Positions 7,705-16,572 of a DNA stretch of 64,000 nt are shown in pieces; the first letter of the stretch is position 1; every line of letters begins with the position of its first letter. The stretch is from the NCBI RefSeq assembly GCF_004769405.1, contig NZ_RQES01000019.1, positions 124,001 to 188,000 of the forward strand. Direction: 5' to 3'. Origin of the DNA: Leptospira selangorensis (lineage in GTDB: Bacteria; Spirochaetota; Leptospiria; Leptospirales; Leptospiraceae). The position numbers and the translations under genes were made by a program. The notes below the pieces were generated by a model. The model searched no databases, was not told where the DNA came from, and saw only the letters and a list, made by a program, of their open reading frames with translations.

Positions 7705-10166
7705 GTAAATACCCTATGTTTTAAAGAAATTGAATTTAATACTACTGTCAATGAGCTCAAAGTCATAAAGCCTGCACAGATCACCGGGAGCATCAATCCT
7801 CCTGCTGCCAGAGGGATCATTATGGAATTATAAACTAAAGAAAGACATATATTTTGTAAAATGACACTTCTTGTTTTTCTGGCGATTAATACTGATTTTG
7901 GGAGTGAATCCAATCTGTTTTTGACTAGGATGATATCCGATTTATCCAAAGAAAGATCGGAACCCATTCCCATGGAAATGCCTAAATCTGCCTGGGCGAT
8001 ACATGCAGAATCGTTAATTCCATCTCCCAACATTAGAACCACTTCTCCGGAAGATTGGGCCTCGATTATCCTTTCTTTTTTTTGGATAGGAGTTAGATTT
8101 GCTTTGAAGTTTTGGATCCCGAGTTCTTTGGAAAGTGTTTCCACCTTAGATGGAATATCTCCGGACAAAATTTCCATATTAGAAAAAAATGATCTTAATT
8201 CTTGGATGGAACTTTTTGCTTCCGGTCTGGCTTTATCCCTAAATTCCCAGGCGACTAAAGGAATACCATTTTCAGCTAGGTGAACCCATCCGTCGTTTTC
8301 GGGTTTATTTTCCCAGGCAAAGTTCTTTTTACCGATCCTGTAAGTTTTGCCTGCAAATTTTGCCTCCATTCCTTCTCCTGGAATTTCTTTGTAGGAGGTC
8401 CAATCAGGGGGATTGTTAGAGGAATTATCGGCAATGATATCCGTAGATATTTCCTCTAAGAACTCGGGCGTTTGGTTTGCGAACGCTTCTATAATCGATT
8501 TTGCGATCGGATGAGAAGATCTGGATTCTAATCTGATTGCGATTTCTCTGAACCTAGAAGGATTTTTGTCTGATACGAAGTACTTCTCTGCGTTTAATTC
8601 TAATTTGCCCGTAGTTAAGGTTCCGGTTTTATCAAAGAAAATTCGATTTGCTTTTGCTAAAATTTCTACCGATTCCGGATTTTTGACAAGTACTCCTTCT
8701 TTAGATTGGAGTAGATGGCTGATCACTAGAGCTGCAGGGACACTTAAACCTAACGCGCAAGGGCAGGCTACGATCAATACGCTGATCGTATTTAAGATAG
8801 CATCTTCTGTGGAATGGAATTGAAACCAATAGATAAATGTTCCTATCGCGACAAATAGTACAATTTTAATAAATACCGCAGCCAGTTTGTCGGTACTTCT
8901 TTGGATTTTCGGTTTTGTTAATAAAGAATCTTCTAATATTCTACCTATTTGTGCAAGAGAGCTTTCGTTCGTATTTCCTTTCGCCTGGAATTTCACGTCG
9001 GTGGAAAGAGAAACCGAGCCTGCTTTGACTTCTGCTCCCCTTGATTTTCGGATCGGTTTACTTTCTCCTGTCAAAACGGATTCATCAAAAAATGCAGTTT
9101 CGGATTCTAAGATCCCGTCTACAGGTGCCTTACTTCCCAAGGACAATCTGACTAAATCTCCTCTTTCAATAAAAGAAGCAGAATGTTTGGACCAAACTCC
9201 CTTTTTGGAAACTTCGTATTCTTCGGGTAGAAGGGAGAGTAATTCTCCGATTTTGGCGCCTGCTTTGTATCGGATCATTGCCTCGAAATATTTTCCGAGT
9301 AAAATGAAAAAGTAGATTGTGCAAACGGAGTCGAAATAAACTTCTCCTTTGCCTGAGACGGTTACATAAATGCTATAGAAGTAGGCGAGACTGACTCCTG
9401 CGAATAATAATGTGTCCATTCCCAGTAGTTTTCTTTTCCAGGATTCATAGGCTCCTTTCCAGAAGGGATAACCTGAGTAAAAATAAACGGGAGTGGCAAA
9501 TATCCAAGAAATATAATGGAATAAATTTTTAATATTTAATTCCATTCCTTCAAAATAACCGGCGTATAGACTAGCTGAGAATAACATGATATTTCCCCAA
9601 CAGAAGCCTGCGACTATCATTCGAATGCTCAGTTCTCTAAACGGTTTCTCCACTTTCGATTCCGCTTTTAATGGAGAATATAGTTTGGCTTTATATCCTA
9701 AACTTTCGATTGTTTTGATTATTTTTCCGAGTGTGATCTTAGAAAGATCGAAGCCTATTTTTAGTCTTCCTGTCCCAAAATTGATCCTGGCTTCTTGGAT
9801 ACCTTCCTTTTTTGTGAGAACTGTCTCGATCAGCCATACACAGGCGGAACAATGTAGGTTGGTGACAGTTATATATACGTTTGAATCCGGACCATTCTTC
9901 TTTTCTAAATATTCCGAATATACGGATTCATTATCCAATTCTTCAGGAGAATTTTTTTGAAATTCTCTATCGATCGGTTCTAAGGACTGTGTTCCTCTGA
10001 TTTGGTAAAATTGGTCTAATCCGTTTTCGAGTAATAAATGAGAGATCTCTGAGCAGCCGTTACAACAATATTCTCTTTCAACTCCATGTTCCTTTCTGAT
10101 TATAGATATCCCGTCAATTTCAGTATTACAATGAAAACATAATGTTTTGTTTTCTAATACTTTCAA
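7701..10166 (-). CDS. ccoI: cbb3-type copper-translocating P1B ATPase CcoI (FixI)
   Basis: 821 residues. N-terminal Cys cluster (Cys10/Cys13 and Cys34/Cys35/Cys38) typical of the extra metal-binding module of CcoI/FixI. This is followed by an HMA domain with CxxC at Cys106/Cys109. Then come membrane helices, the actuator TGES, the ion-channel motif CPC at 468-470, the phosphorylation motif DKTGT at 512-516, and the hinge GDGIND. CcoI exports Cu(I) to the periplasm for assembly of the CuB centre in cbb3 oxidase. Overlaps ccoH by 4 bases upstream and ccoS by 4 bases downstream, a tightly coupled operon. Confidence 0.95.
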   Translation of the reverse strand: MKVLENKTLCFHCNTEIDGISIIRKEHGVEREYCCNGCSEISHLLLENGLDQFYQIRGTQSLEPIDREFQKNSPEELDNESVYSEYLEKKNGPDSNVYITVTNLHCSACVWLIETVLTKKEGIQEARINFGTGRLKIGFDLSKITLGKIIKTIESLGYKAKLYSPLKAESKVEKPFRELSIRMIVAGFCWGNIMLFSASLYAGYFEGMELNIKNLFHYISWIFATPVYFYSGYPFWKGAYESWKRKLLGMDTLLFAGVSLAYFYSIYVTVSGKGEVYFDSVCTIYFFILLGKYFEAMIRYKAGAKIGELLSLLPEEYEVSKKGVWSKHSASFIERGDLVRLSLGSKAPVDGILESETAFFDESVLTGESKPIRKSRGAEVKAGSVSLSTDVKFQAKGNTNESSLAQIGRILEDSLLTKPKIQRSTDKLAAVFIKIVLFVAIGTFIYWFQFHSTEDAILNTISVLIVACPCALGLSVPAALVISHLLQSKEGVLVKNPESVEILAKANRIFFDKTGTLTTGKLELNAEKYFVSDKNPSRFREIAIRLESRSSHPIAKSIIEAFANQTPEFLEEISTDIIADNSSNNPPDWTSYKEIPGEGMEAKFAGKTYRIGKKNFAWENKPENDGWVHLAENGIPLVAWEFRDKARPEAKSSIQELRSFFSNMEILSGDIPSKVETLSKELGIQNFKANLTPIQKKERIIEAQSSGEVVLMLGDGINDSACIAQADLGISMGMGSDLSLDKSDIILVKNRLDSLPKSVLIARKTRSVILQNICLSLVYNSIMIPLAAGGLMLPVICAGFMTLSSLTVVLNSISLKHRVFT

Positions 10167-10648
10167 TGGATTACCTTAGCCGATACGGTTTTTTCCAAGG
10201 TTCCTTCCGGGATTTTGGCGGAAATTGAAACTCTCCATTCTCCCGGAAACGGAATGGAGAGTGTTCCTTTGTATTTTCCCGGAGTTATTTCCTTTAAAGT
10301 AATCGTTTCATTAAATTTTTCGGTAGCTGTTTTATCTAACTGAACTTGGATCTGAGCACCTTTGATCTTTTCTTGTCCATGTTTGAATTCCAACTGTAGT
10401 TCTTGTTTTCCTGATTGGAGTATACTTGGTTTTTGGATCCAATCCGCTTGGAATCCATAGCCGGCCTCTATCATTTTTCTTTGAGATAGAATGGACTCTT
10501 CGTATTTGAGTCCTTTTTCGTAATAATTCGAGTCGATTGCCGGTGTATGTCCTGATAATGCAAGTTTTACAGTGTAAAATGTAGCTACAAATAATGCCAG
10601 AAATGCGATCTTGATCACCCAAAATGCTCTTTTTAAACTAACGTCCAT
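10163..10648 (-). CDS. ccoH: cbb3 oxidase assembly protein CcoH (FixH)
   Basis: 161 residues with one N-terminal membrane helix (about 8-30) and a periplasmic beta-sandwich domain. The conserved IDSNYYEKGLKYEE stretch just after the helix and the C-terminal PFPGEWRVSI segment are typical of FixH. CcoH interacts with CcoN and helps assemble the complex. It overlaps ccoG upstream by 11 bases and ccoI downstream by 4. Confidence 0.9.
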   Translation of the reverse strand: MDVSLKRAFWVIKIAFLALFVATFYTVKLALSGHTPAIDSNYYEKGLKYEESILSQRKMIEAGYGFQADWIQKPSILQSGKQELQLEFKHGQEKIKGAQIQVQLDKTATEKFNETITLKEITPGKYKGTLSIPFPGEWRVSISAKIPEGTLEKTVSAKVIH

Positions 10649-12005
10649 GGACTATCCTCTCATCATTTGGTAATTTCCATCCGGATATAGAAACCGGAAG
10701 TAGGAACGGAACTGTTTCGGATTTGGAATATTCAAAATCCTGAATATCTATTACTTTTAGCTTGATATCATGACTTCTTTTTTGGGCGTCTTGTTCCGCT
10801 ATTTTAAGCTCTATAAAAAGTCTGTATCTTTCTTCAGAATTACCTTTTAGTTCTACTGTAGCTTCTTCCGTTCCACCGACGAGTATTCTTCTTTCTCCCT
10901 GAAGATCTGAGTTTTCTATTTCAAATTTTAAGGTCCTATCCTTAGAAGTCAGGTTTTGCATTTGTACTTCATAGAAATTCCGCACAATCCCGTCCTGGAC
11001 CAACATAGGTTGTATATTCCTATCCGGAAGAACGGAAAGATAGAGCGGCACTCTTTTAGATAATAAGAACCCGATGGAAAAAATCGTAAGTATTAGGAAA
11101 AGTGCATAAATAATCGTTCTTGGGCGGACCCAGCGGATGGGGGACCCTTTTTCTGAGATCTGGTTTTCCGACCAATAACCTATTAGTGATTTTTTATTTT
11201 CTTTAGCCATTTGTTTTGTGCATGCATCCGAACATTTTCCACATGCGATACACCAAGGATTGGCTCCATCTCTGATATCTATTCCTGTAGGACATACTAC
11301 AAGGCACATATTACAAGCAGTGCAGTCCCCGATCTTGGTTTTTCCCTTTCTTCTGGGTTCTCCTCTTGTGTAATCGTAAGTGATATTGACCGAATGATTG
11401 TCCATCATCACTGTTTGGAAACGTGCATATGGACATCCGTACTTGCAGAATTGTTCTCGTATAAAGGCAATGTCCGCATACATAGCGAACGTAAAAAATC
11501 CTAGAAATAAAGACCAGGTAGGGAATTCTGAATTAGGATTTTGGAAATAACCGATCATTTTGAATGGATCGGCAAAGTATGAGATCCAAGCGAAAGATGC
11601 AGCAAAGCTGACCAAGATCCAAGCTAGATGAGTTAAAACTACTAATGCTCGGTTTGCGTCTTGTTTTCCATATTTGGAATCTTGGATCCTTCTTCCTATC
11701 CAATCGAAAATATCGGAGTAGATGGTTTGAGGGCAGGCCCATCCGCACCAAACTCTGCCGATTAGGGTCGTAAAGAAGAAGAGGCAAAGTCCTGCTGCAA
11801 TCAGGAATAGATGAAGAAAATATCCTTCTTGAGGAATAAAAATATGACCGAATAGAAAAAACTTTCTATCCGGTATATCCAATCGGATAACTTGAAATCC
11901 GTCCCAGCGAATCCAAGGGGTTATAAAAAAGAGAAGAACTAAGAATACCTGGACGTAATTTCTGGCAGTCCTTATCTTTCCTTGCATTGGCCTTGAAATG
12001 ATCAT
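10638..12005 (-). CDS. ccoG: cbb3 oxidase accessory ferredoxin CcoG (FixG/RdxA)
   Basis: 455 residues. Several membrane helices carry the conserved WCGWACPQT and QFCKYGCPYARFQ cysteine motifs. Two 4Fe-4S ferredoxin motifs follow (CTACNMCLVVCP and CIACGKCSDAC), then a C-terminal Ig-like periplasmic domain. CcoG is a cupric reductase that supplies Cu(I) for cbb3 assembly. The ATG has a strong AAGGAGG in front. The 34-base gap to ccoP holds no terminator. Confidence 0.94.
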   Translation of the reverse strand: MIISRPMQGKIRTARNYVQVFLVLLFFITPWIRWDGFQVIRLDIPDRKFFLFGHIFIPQEGYFLHLFLIAAGLCLFFFTTLIGRVWCGWACPQTIYSDIFDWIGRRIQDSKYGKQDANRALVVLTHLAWILVSFAASFAWISYFADPFKMIGYFQNPNSEFPTWSLFLGFFTFAMYADIAFIREQFCKYGCPYARFQTVMMDNHSVNITYDYTRGEPRRKGKTKIGDCTACNMCLVVCPTGIDIRDGANPWCIACGKCSDACTKQMAKENKKSLIGYWSENQISEKGSPIRWVRPRTIIYALFLILTIFSIGFLLSKRVPLYLSVLPDRNIQPMLVQDGIVRNFYEVQMQNLTSKDRTLKFEIENSDLQGERRILVGGTEEATVELKGNSEERYRLFIELKIAEQDAQKRSHDIKLKVIDIQDFEYSKSETVPFLLPVSISGWKLPNDERIVHGR

Positions 12006-12039
12006 TGCTCCTCCTTAGGATCCTCTGAGACGGTTGAAT

Positions 12040-12573
12040 TTATTTGGAAGATTTAAGCTCCGGATTTTTCGAGGCCAACCATGCCAGTACTTGGTATACT
12101 TTTTCGGAACCTAAAGAGTTCTCGTGTGCAGGCATTGGTCCTCTACCTAGTTTAGCTCTTTCTACAGCAATTCCCTTCATAACGGTTTCATAAAGTTCCT
12201 TGTCGGTGTTTCCATGTAACCATTCTTTATCCATTAGATTCGGGCCTACTAAACCTTCTCCTGTTGGACCGTGGCAGGCTACACAATAGGTTTGGAATGT
12301 TTTCTGTCCTGCATTGATTGCGTCTTGGTTTCCTCTGAATGGATTGGAGCCATCAGTGGACTCGACTGCAACGTTACGATTCGGAAATTCTTTCTCGTAT
12401 TCTTGGATCTGGGCAGCGTAATATTCGCTTGTTCCCCAATCTGAAAATACGTGGAAGTATACCGCGTAAATTCCTGCGAAAATTACACATCCTAAGAACA
12501 CCCATTTCCACCATTCAGGAAGAGGATTGTCTGCCTGTCTGATCCCGTCGAATTCCTTGTTTGGGTCGCTCAT
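12040..12573 (-). CDS. ccoP: cbb3 oxidase subunit III CcoP, short form with a single heme c
   Basis: 177 residues. The N-terminus has the CcoP signature DNPLPEWWKW followed by one membrane helix, then one cytochrome c domain with CVACH (Cys97, Cys100, His101) and a plausible axial Met in GPMPAHE. Classical CcoP is about 300 residues with two CxxCH sites; here only one is present and no remnant of the second is seen. Preceded by a strong GGAGGAGG. Transfers electrons from the quinol/cytochrome pool to CcoO/CcoN. The single-heme layout may be ancestral or lineage-specific. Confidence 0.9.
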   Translation of the reverse strand: MSDPNKEFDGIRQADNPLPEWWKWVFLGCVIFAGIYAVYFHVFSDWGTSEYYAAQIQEYEKEFPNRNVAVESTDGSNPFRGNQDAINAGQKTFQTYCVACHGPTGEGLVGPNLMDKEWLHGNTDKELYETVMKGIAVERAKLGRGPMPAHENSLGSEKVYQVLAWLASKNPELKSSK

Positions 12574-12574
12574 C

Positions 12575-12721
12575 TTAATCCTCCTCCAACATTCTGAATT
12601 TTGGTTTTTCCATTCTTTCCTTTCTGGAACTTCTATATACGTATAAGATAATCGTAAATATGGAAAGCACCAGGATCGGAAGCCTTAATGATTTATAGAT
12701 TTGTAATGTGTCTAGATCCAT
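12575..12721 (-). CDS. ccoQ: cbb3 oxidase small subunit CcoQ (FixQ)
   Basis: A 48-residue protein between ccoO and ccoP: MDLDTLQIYKSLRLP, one membrane helix (about 15-29) ending YVYRSSRKER, and a short charged tail. Position, size and topology match CcoQ, which stabilises the interaction of CcoP with the core. The stop is one base before the ccoP ATG and the start is 8 bases after the ccoO stop. Confidence 0.82.
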   Translation of the reverse strand: MDLDTLQIYKSLRLPILVLSIFTIILYVYRSSRKERMEKPKFRMLEED

Positions 12722-12729
12722 ATTGTACC

Positions 12730-13419
12730 TCACTGTAAACTTTTGGACAATTCGGCGGTATCTCTTCCCAATTTCAGAAGATAAGCGATTAATGCATCTC
12801 CGGCTGTTTTACCCGCCAATAGGCTAGAAGCAGAAGAGATATCTTCCTCGGTATAAGGAACTCCTATCTTTTGGAGTCCTCTCATATGGTCCGCGATCTT
12901 AGAAGCATCTATGATAGAAGATTCTTCGAATAACCAAGGATAAGCAGGCATAATTGACCCTTTCGCAGTATCTCTTGGATTGATCAAATGTGTCTTATGC
13001 CATTCCGCAGAGGGTTGGATCTGGGATTCATGCGCTAGATCCGGTCCTGTTCTTTTGGATCCCCATAAGAAAGGGTGATCGTAAACATATTCTCCCGCTT
13101 TGGAATATCCGTCTTTTCCGTAAGAATGTTGCGGGTCGAAACGATCCACTTCCCATTTGAAAGGACGTATCATCTGAGTATGACAGTTATTACATCCTTC
13201 TTTCTGGTAAACGTCTCTCCCTGCTAATTCCAATGCGTTATACGGCTTTACATTCTGAATAGGTTCAGCCGTTTTTGAGAGGAAGAATGGAGGAACCAGT
13301 TCGAATAATCCTCCGGCTAAGATAGCGATCGTGGTATATAAGGTGAATTTAACTCCGTGTTTTTCCCACTGATCGGTAAAACCGGAGAACCAATCCAATA
13401 ATTTGTCGAACCAATTCAT
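12730..13419 (-). CDS. ccoO: cbb3 oxidase subunit II CcoO (mono-heme c)
   Basis: 229 residues with an N-terminal anchor (about 25-48) and a cytochrome c domain with CNNCH (Cys76-His80), in the typical CcoO context VYQKEGCNNCHTQMIRPF, and later GTIMPAYPW-like GSIMPAYPW, which supplies the axial Met. The ATG overlaps the ccoN stop by ATGA and has GAGGAG in front. CcoO passes electrons to the binuclear centre of CcoN. Confidence 0.95.
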   Translation of the reverse strand: MNWFDKLLDWFSGFTDQWEKHGVKFTLYTTIAILAGGLFELVPPFFLSKTAEPIQNVKPYNALELAGRDVYQKEGCNNCHTQMIRPFKWEVDRFDPQHSYGKDGYSKAGEYVYDHPFLWGSKRTGPDLAHESQIQPSAEWHKTHLINPRDTAKGSIMPAYPWLFEESSIIDASKIADHMRGLQKIGVPYTEEDISSASSLLAGKTAGDALIAYLLKLGRDTAELSKSLQ

Positions 13420-14855
13420 ACAACTTTCTCCTCTTTTGATCCGATCCTTAGATCGATTTCCTTGAATCCGGAGCCGGAGTTCAGGATAGTGCGGACAACA
13501 TTATAGATCATGATGAGTAGTCCGATCAGGTATAAACCACCTCCGATACCTCGGAATAATCTATAAGGTTTCAGAGTTTCAGTGATCTGCACCCAGTTCG
13601 GGAATTTTAAGGCACCTGTTTCGTCTATCGCTCTCCACATAGAACCTTCGCTGATACCTGATACCCACATGGATACGATATACAATAAGATCCCGAGTGT
13701 CGCTACCCAGAAGTGAGTGTTGGCAAGTCTCTCAGAGAATAGGTTCGTATTCCATAATCTTGGTACTAGGTAATAGATGACTGCGAACGACATCATTCCA
13801 ACCCAACCTAAGGTTCCACCGTGAACGTGTCCTATGATCCAGTCGGTGTTATGACCTAAACCACTAACGGCTCTAATGGAAAGAAGTGGACCTTCGAATG
13901 TGGACATACCGTAGAACGTAAGTCCAACGAGTAACATCTTCAACGTAGCATCCGTTTTGATTTTTTCCTTTGCCTGTGTGAGAGTTAAAAATCCATTCAA
14001 CATTCCACCCCAAGAAGGCATCCATAACATTATACTGAATACCATACCTGTTGTTTGTAACCAATCAGGAAGAGGAGAGTAAAGTAGGTGGTGAGGACCT
14101 GCCCAAATATACAGAAAGATTAAACTCCAAAAGTGAATGATGGAGAGCCTATGACTGTAGATAGGTTGTTTGATATGTTTAGGAAGGTAGTAGTACATCA
14201 ATCCCAAAAAAGGAGTAGTGAGAACGAAAGCGACTGCGTTGTGTCCGTACCACCATTGGATATTGGCATCATATACACCGGAATAGACCGAATATGATTT
14301 GATCCAACTTACAGGAATGGAAAGGTTATTTACTATAAATAGGATCGGGATGGTGACCCAAGACGCGATATAAAACCAGATCGCAGCGTATAATTGTTTT
14401 TCTTCACGAGTAAAGATCGTTGCGAAATAATTGATTAGGAATATCACAAACCAGATCACGACCATAAGGTCCAAAGGCCATTCCAATTCGGCGTATTCTT
14501 TGGATTGGTTTAAACCTAAAGGTAGAGTGATAGCTGCAGCTATTATTGTAAGGTTGTATAGAAATAAGTGTAAGTTAGAAAGCTTGTCGCTCCAAATCCT
14601 TACTCTACAAAGTCTTTGTACCGTGTGATAAGCTGTTGCGAATATGATACTTAATGCGAAACCGAAAATTGCCGCATTCGTATGTAAGGGTCTTAGCCTG
14701 CCGAAAGTGAAGTAGGGTCCGAAATTCAATTCAGGATATACCATTTGGAAAGCGATCCATACTCCTACAAGCATGGAAGCCACACCCCAAACCAATCCCG
14801 ATATCAAAAATCCTTTGACGATCGTATCGTTATATTTTTGTTCTGAAGAACTCAT
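13416..14855 (-). CDS. ccoN: cbb3-type cytochrome oxidase subunit I CcoN
   Basis: 479 residues with about twelve membrane helices. Heme and copper ligands are visible: LHTNAAIFG (low-spin heme His), WWYGHNAVAF (CuB His), GPHHLLYS (CuB His pair) and GHVHGGTLGW (heme ligands). This is the catalytic subunit of the high-affinity terminal oxidase, reducing oxygen to water with proton pumping. A longer frame starts at 14897, but ATG 14855 has GGAG 9 bases upstream and gives the usual N-terminus, so I prefer it. First gene of the nine-gene cbb3 operon, downstream of an FNR-type box. Confidence 0.96.
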   Translation of the reverse strand: MSSSEQKYNDTIVKGFLISGLVWGVASMLVGVWIAFQMVYPELNFGPYFTFGRLRPLHTNAAIFGFALSIIFATAYHTVQRLCRVRIWSDKLSNLHLFLYNLTIIAAAITLPLGLNQSKEYAELEWPLDLMVVIWFVIFLINYFATIFTREEKQLYAAIWFYIASWVTIPILFIVNNLSIPVSWIKSYSVYSGVYDANIQWWYGHNAVAFVLTTPFLGLMYYYLPKHIKQPIYSHRLSIIHFWSLIFLYIWAGPHHLLYSPLPDWLQTTGMVFSIMLWMPSWGGMLNGFLTLTQAKEKIKTDATLKMLLVGLTFYGMSTFEGPLLSIRAVSGLGHNTDWIIGHVHGGTLGWVGMMSFAVIYYLVPRLWNTNLFSERLANTHFWVATLGILLYIVSMWVSGISEGSMWRAIDETGALKFPNWVQITETLKPYRLFRGIGGGLYLIGLLIMIYNVVRTILNSGSGFKEIDLRIGSKEEKVV

Positions 14856-14953
14856 TCTTGATCTCTCCGGTATTTTCCGTGAAGGATAATTCCACATTTA
14901 GATTGGAATGTCGAAACGCAAGGAATCCGACTTCTTCTTCCCTCAAAACGGTC

Positions 14954-14967
14954 TTGATAATTGTCAA
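14954..14967. promoter_or_regulatory. FNR/DNR-type box upstream of the cbb3 operon
   Basis: TTGATAATTGTCAA matches the FNR consensus TTGAT-N4-ATCAA with one mismatch and is nearly palindromic. It sits 98 bases upstream of the chosen ccoN start, a normal place for a low-oxygen activator site. A Crp/Fnr regulator is encoded at 5383-6063. No convincing -10 is seen at the class II distance. Confidence 0.55.
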
Positions 14968-15062
14968 TTGGGGAATGGAGAGGTGAGAGCTATTGTAAAT
15001 AAATTAGTGCTTAACTAAATTATAATATACTATGAGTGCGCAGTGATATTCGATTTTGAGAA

Positions 15063-16340
15063 TTAAAATCCTTTAAATCTTTCGAATGCTTCTCTTTCTA
15101 ACGATTCTCTGTGATTCGGGTGGGCAATTTGTGTAAGAAGTTTCGCTCTTTGTTTCAGATTTTTGCCATAAAGATCTGCAATACCGTATTCAGTGATTAC
15201 GTAGTGAACATGGGCTCTGGTGGTAGTTACACTTGCGCCGGGTTGTAGTATTGGAACAATTCTGGATTTTCCGTGAGAAGTAACGGAAGGAAGTGCAATG
15301 ATCGGTTTTCCTCCTTCTGAAAGAGAAGCTCCTCGGATAAAATCCATTTGTCCTCCCACGCCGGAATATTGTCTGGTTCCGATAGAATCAGCACATACTT
15401 GGCCGGTAAGATCTACTTCGATCGCCGAATTGATTGCAGTTACCTTCGGGTTTTTGCGAATATTTGCGGTATCGTTGATATAACCAATATCTAAAAATAC
15501 AACTTCCGGATTATCATCCACGAAATCATAAAGTTTTCTAGTCCCCATCACGAATCCGGTCACGATCTTTCCCGGATGGATCTTTTTGTTTTTACCCGTG
15601 ATAATTCCTTTTTCTACCAAAGGAATAACTCCGTCAGAAAACATTTCCGTATGAATTCCAAGATCTTTATGATTTTTTAAACAGGATAGAACTGCATCCG
15701 GAATAGCGCCGATTCCCATTTGCAGAGTGGCTCCGTCTTCTACTAGACCCGCAATATATTCTCCAATCTTAGCTTCCACCTGGTCCGGTTCGGTATGTTT
15801 CGCTTCTAATAGCGGAATATTACCTTCTACTAATTTATGGATTTTGTTTATATGAATGATCCCATCCCCATGGGTCCTAGGCATAAAATGATTCACCTGA
15901 GCGATCACGACGTTCGCGGAATCCACTGCAGCCTTGCTTGTATCTACGGAAACTCCTAAGGAGCAAAATCCATGTTTGTCAGGAGGAGAAACTGTGATTA
16001 GAGTCACATCCAAGGGAAGTATCTTTTTTCTGAATAGAGAAGGGCATTCGCTTAGGAAAATGGGAAGATAATCCGCTCTACCTTCTTTCACTGCTTCTCT
16101 CATGTTTGCACCTACAAACAGCGCGTTTGTATGGAAAGAAGACTCCATTCCATTTTGTGCATATGGAACTTCTCCTTCCGTATGAATATGGACGATCTCG
16201 ATATTTTGTAATTCGGAAGCTCTGGCGCTTAATGCTTCTATTAAAAGTTTTGGAGCAGCGTATACGCTGTGGATGAAAACCCTTTGATCGTTTTTGATCT
16301 CTGAAACTGCTTCTTTCGGGGAAACAAAATGTAAATCCAT
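15063..16340 (-). CDS. Acetyl-CoA hydrolase/transferase family protein (Cat1/4-hydroxybutyrate CoA-transferase-like)
   Basis: 425 residues of the family I CoA-transferase fold as in acetyl-CoA hydrolase and 4-hydroxybutyrate CoA-transferase. The N-terminal half has HTEGEVPYAQ; the C-terminal half has the active-site Glu region (NSAIEVDLTGQVCADS) and the CoA-binding GVGGQMDFIRGA glycine loop. It moves CoA between acyl groups and acetate, which fits an organism living on fatty-acid beta-oxidation. Monocistronic, ending about 100 bases before the FNR box of ccoN. Preferred acyl substrate cannot be told. Confidence 0.85.
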   Translation of the reverse strand: MDLHFVSPKEAVSEIKNDQRVFIHSVYAAPKLLIEALSARASELQNIEIVHIHTEGEVPYAQNGMESSFHTNALFVGANMREAVKEGRADYLPIFLSECPSLFRKKILPLDVTLITVSPPDKHGFCSLGVSVDTSKAAVDSANVVIAQVNHFMPRTHGDGIIHINKIHKLVEGNIPLLEAKHTEPDQVEAKIGEYIAGLVEDGATLQMGIGAIPDAVLSCLKNHKDLGIHTEMFSDGVIPLVEKGIITGKNKKIHPGKIVTGFVMGTRKLYDFVDDNPEVVFLDIGYINDTANIRKNPKVTAINSAIEVDLTGQVCADSIGTRQYSGVGGQMDFIRGASLSEGGKPIIALPSVTSHGKSRIVPILQPGASVTTTRAHVHYVITEYGIADLYGKNLKQRAKLLTQIAHPNHRESLEREAFERFKGF

Positions 16341-16572
16341 ATCGAAATAATTTTCCGATTTTTACCAAGTAAAAGTCAAGGGACAAAATTCGGGAGAACG
16401 TATTGATATTTCTTAGTTTTTGCCTTTAAAAAGAATATAAGAAGAAGGTCCGCTGGATCCAAAAAATCCCTAGAATAAGGGAGAATTTTGTTCCTTCTAT
16501 TTATTCCCCGAATAGTCTTTTGGAATATTAAAAAGGTTTATAAATCCGGAATGGTCTGAAGAATCAGTGTAG

